A DNA stretch of 15,723 nucleotides from an uncultured Clostridia bacterium (GTDB lineage: Bacteria; Bacillota; Clostridia; UMGS1810): NCBI GenBank assembly GCA_934454585.1, contig CAKSFP010000044.1, positions 1 through 15,723 of the forward strand, given 5' to 3'. Shown piece by piece: positions 13,555 to 15,723 of this stretch (position 1 is its first letter; the number at the start of each line of letters is the position of its first letter). The notes under the pieces are model-generated. The model worked only from the letters and a program-made list of their open reading frames with translations, made no database searches and was not told where the DNA came from. The translations under genes were made by a program, and so were the position numbers.

Positions 13555-15223
13555 CGTTTATTGACTCCTTCAGCTTGGAGAGGGCGATTTTTGTCTCAGC
13601 GGCGGTCTCACCAAGCAGAGACGCTATCTCCTGGACGATTCTCATCTGCTTATCGACAACCTTGTCTGCGGTCTCGATTGTCTTTTTGCTGATGATCTCC
13701 TTGCGTTCACGCTCGCTCTCCTCGTCGGATACATCGCGCATGATGCAGATGAGCAGCCTGTTTCCGCTGTCATACACAACGGTCTGCTCCACATATTTTT
13801 TGTATTCGGCAAGGTAGGACCGCTTGTTGCGCACCTCTTTGCCCGTCTCGAGCACCTGAACGAAGATGTCCGGGTCAAGTATGCGCACCACCTGGTCGCC
13901 CAGAACATCGCTCACGGAGCGAATGCACATTATCTCACGCGCAGCCTCGTTCACCTGCTGAACCTCAAGCCGCTCGTTAAGCACGACAATGCCGTTGGGC
14001 GTGTTGTTGACGATGTTGTCCGAGAAGCTCTCCGCCTTTTCCATGAGGTACGGCAGACACATGGATATCTCCGCCTTGCCCTGGAAGATGGCAACGGCTT
14101 TCTCGCGGCAGCTGTCATAGCCGCACGAGCCGCAGTTGAGCTCATCTGACGGTTTCATCTTGCCCATCTGGTGCAAAATGTCGGTTATCTCGTCCTCGGT
14201 GGGCATCTTCAGCTTGTGCTCTATGTATTCAAAATTCTTTTTGATGTCGACAACCTCGGGCTGTTCAACGGAGAAGTCTTTTTCTCCGGCAAAATCCGCC
14301 ACAGCCATGTAGTCATGCACCGGAGAACGGTGATATTTTTCCATGACGGGACCGCCTATGCAGCTGCCCACGCATGACGACATCTCTATAAAGCACTTAT
14401 GAATCTTGCCGCTCTCTATATCACGCAGAGCGGCGATACAGTTCTCGGTGCCGTCTATAGCCATATAGGTGTAGCCGGGGATATCCTTCGTCATGGTCTT
14501 GAGTATGCCTCCGACGGTCGGGAAAAACCTCGCACGGCTCTCACTGTCGGAGTCCATCTCGTGCTCAAGCTCTATGCCTGCTTCGGAGAGCATATTGCTG
14601 AGCTCCTCAAAAGTGAGCACAGCATCGACTATGCCGGCGTAGTGCTCCGCCTCGTCCTTCTTTGCGACGCACGGGCCTATAAATACCGTTTTTGCATCGG
14701 GGCAGCGGCGCTTGATGTCGAGACAGTGCGCCTGCATTGGCGACACCACATCGGCAAGATACTCAAGTTCGGACGGAAAATACTTCTGAATGAGCAAATT
14801 CACTGCGTGACAACAGGAGGAGATGACAACATCTCTCTCCTCCTGTTCAAGTATGCGCTCATATTCATTTTTTACAATTGTTGCGCCAACAGCAGTCTCC
14901 TCCACCTCAAAAAACCCGAGTTTTTTGAGTGCGGAGCGCATAGCGCCTATGCCCACGCCGTCGTAATTAGCAACAAACGAGGGTGCTATGCTCACATATA
15001 CGGGTGAGCTGCCGCGCAAAAAAAGTTTTACTTTTTCTGTTTCGTCAACAATCTCCTTGGCATTCTGAGGACAAACCACGAAGCAGTGTCCGCAGAGAAT
15101 ACATTCGTTGCCGACGATGTGTGCCTGATTTCCCGAAAATCTGATTGATTTGACGGGACAGTGGCGGATGCATTTGTAACAGTTCTTGCAGTTTGACTTT
15201 TTGAGGGTCAGACAATCCGGCAT
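13547..15223 (-). CDS. Putative sensory [FeFe]-hydrogenase-like protein with PAS domain
   Basis: A 558-residue protein. Domains in order: two [4Fe-4S] ferredoxin motifs (C12, C15, C18, C22; C41, C44, C47, C51), an H-cluster domain (about 75-295), a four-Cys Fe-S domain CGSCGYDSC plus C389 (364-389), a PAS domain (about 400-500) and a helical C-terminal tail. H-cluster motifs are altered from catalytic enzymes: SSCCHAV instead of TSCCPxW (C137, C138 kept), GPCVAKKDE (C185; Met replaced by Gly), EMSSCVGSCIGG (C284, C288; MAC changed to SSC). All four cluster ligands are kept, so it probably binds an H-cluster. This layout fits group-C sensory hydrogenases. It likely signals H2 or redox state to the overlapping phosphatase. 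GTG 15232 is an alternative start; ATG 15223 has AGGA 10 bases upstream. Confidence 0.9.
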   Translation of the reverse strand: MPDCLTLKKSNCKNCYKCIRHCPVKSIRFSGNQAHIVGNECILCGHCFVVCPQNAKEIVDETEKVKLFLRGSSPVYVSIAPSFVANYDGVGIGAMRSALKKLGFFEVEETAVGATIVKNEYERILEQEERDVVISSCCHAVNLLIQKYFPSELEYLADVVSPMQAHCLDIKRRCPDAKTVFIGPCVAKKDEAEHYAGIVDAVLTFEELSNMLSEAGIELEHEMDSDSESRARFFPTVGGILKTMTKDIPGYTYMAIDGTENCIAALRDIESGKIHKCFIEMSSCVGSCIGGPVMEKYHRSPVHDYMAVADFAGEKDFSVEQPEVVDIKKNFEYIEHKLKMPTEDEITDILHQMGKMKPSDELNCGSCGYDSCREKAVAIFQGKAEISMCLPYLMEKAESFSDNIVNNTPNGIVVLNERLEVQQVNEAAREIMCIRSVSDVLGDQVVRILDPDIFVQVLETGKEVRNKRSYLAEYKKYVEQTVVYDSGNRLLICIMRDVSDEESERERKEIISKKTIETADKVVDKQMRIVQEIASLLGETAAETKIALSKLKESINDE

Positions 15224-15244
15224 ACTCGTCACATCCTTTCCGAA

Positions 15245-15487
15245 TCAGGCAAGAGCCTTAAGGACATTTTCTTCGAAAAAGTCCTTAACCGTCTCGGGGG
15301 TAACGGAGAAAAACTTGTCGTCAAGTGTAAGACAGACGCCGTCCTGGCATCTGCCCATGCAGAATGTGCCGCCGAGTTCAACTTTATCTTTAAGTCCGTT
15401 TTCCGAAATGAAATGCTGGAGCTGCTCCACAATCTGTCTTGAACCTTTGATGTGACATGAGCTGCCGATACATACAGTTATTTTCAT
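15245..15487 (-). CDS. Thioredoxin-fold [2Fe-2S] ferredoxin (NuoE/HydC-like)
   Basis: An 80-residue protein, the length of the C-terminal Fe-S domain of NuoE without its helical N-terminus. CIGSSCHIKGS gives C6 and C11; GGTFCMGRCQDGVC gives C43 and C47, the four expected ligands, plus an extra C52. Such proteins carry electrons in hydrogenase and NADH dehydrogenase systems. AGGAGG lies 6 bases before the ATG. It is first in the cluster; the sensor hydrogenase gene follows after 12-21 bases, so it probably supplies or withdraws electrons for the sensor. No NuoF-like flavoprotein is nearby. Confidence 0.92.
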   Translation of the reverse strand: MKITVCIGSSCHIKGSRQIVEQLQHFISENGLKDKVELGGTFCMGRCQDGVCLTLDDKFFSVTPETVKDFFEENVLKALA

Positions 15488-15723
15488 GACAAATCCTCCT
15501 TATAATTTGCCGAAGGCGAATTCAATGAATTGCCTGACGGCATGAATTGTAATTTTCAATTTCATGAATTGCGCTGCGCTCATTAAAAGGCAATTCAATT
15601 CATTATTCGTTTTTTGTTTTTCGCAACGATATCAATTCGTGCGTGGCGATGAGGTCATCGACCCCTACCGCCTATTTGCCGATCTGTGCGTATGGCATAA
15701 TTACATTTGCAATTCAATAAACA
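15488..15723. repeat. Repeat region upstream of the hydrogenase cluster
   Basis: No gene seen. It has an ATGAATTG-rich element with three such units (15517-15582) directly upstream of the ferredoxin ribosome binding site, then AT-rich DNA, then the start of a third copy of the 319-base repeat (about 15645-15723), cut by the window edge. The promoter of the ferredoxin gene should lie here but I could not pick one with confidence. Confidence 0.8.

Noticed and set aside
1..15723. CRISPR array
   Set aside because: Repeats are irregularly spaced hairpins with varied stems and long linkers; there are no regular spacers and no cas genes.

Overview
The window looks like chromosomal DNA of an anaerobic, probably gut-dwelling clostridial Firmicute (Oscillospirales/Christensenellales-like). 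The reasons are strong AGGAGG-type ribosome binding sites, Firmicute-type phage and conjugative-element genes, two [FeFe]-hydrogenase proteins, a flavodiiron protein, and a very high load of short hairpin repeats between genes. No single gene fixes the genus. Thirteen protein genes are supported; all but one lie on the minus strand, so the gene order reads from right to left.

Right part (about 15.5 to 10.4 kb): a hydrogen-metabolism and sensing cluster. It holds a thioredoxin-fold [2Fe-2S] ferredoxin, a putative sensory [FeFe]-hydrogenase-like protein with a PAS domain, and a SpoIIE/PP2C-type phosphatase overlapping it by 8 bases. After 521 bases that contain a palindromic MITE-like element comes a probable catalytic group-B-type [FeFe] hydrogenase. 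The likely logic is that the sensory H-cluster protein reads H2 or redox state and acts through the phosphatase, while the second protein makes or oxidises H2. The phosphatase target is not in the window.

Middle (9.75 to 6.2 kb): a flavodiiron protein (O2/NO reduction, protective of hydrogenases), a cupin-AraC regulator 65 bases downstream with its own terminator, and an isolated RepA_N/DUF6017 replication initiator typical of clostridial conjugative elements and plasmids.

Left-centre (5.6 to 4.75 kb): an AT-rich pair, an XRE repressor and a divergent small lipoprotein. They share a promoter region with a dyad and are bracketed by 319-base, about 98% identical direct repeats.

Left (3.9 to 0.5 kb): a compact phage-derived operon of portal, Prp-like cysteine protease, M15 endolysin, XhlA-like protein and holin. 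All five frames are open and have good ribosome binding sites, but there is no terminase, capsid, tail, integrase or repressor next to it.

Spaces between these blocks (1-490, 3988-4751, 5562-6212, 7191-7642, 9755-10435, 11861-12381, 15488-15723) are mosaics of repeats. The main one is a superfamily of 20-24-base hairpins with different stems but a shared CCCTACC/GGTAGGG flank; comparison of copies shows compensatory base changes. Two other families are an ATGAATTG-rich element that often abuts gene ends and a 53-58-base element present three times. These mosaics are the most unusual structure in the window, together with the phage-derived cassette and the sensor-hydrogenase/phosphatase module.
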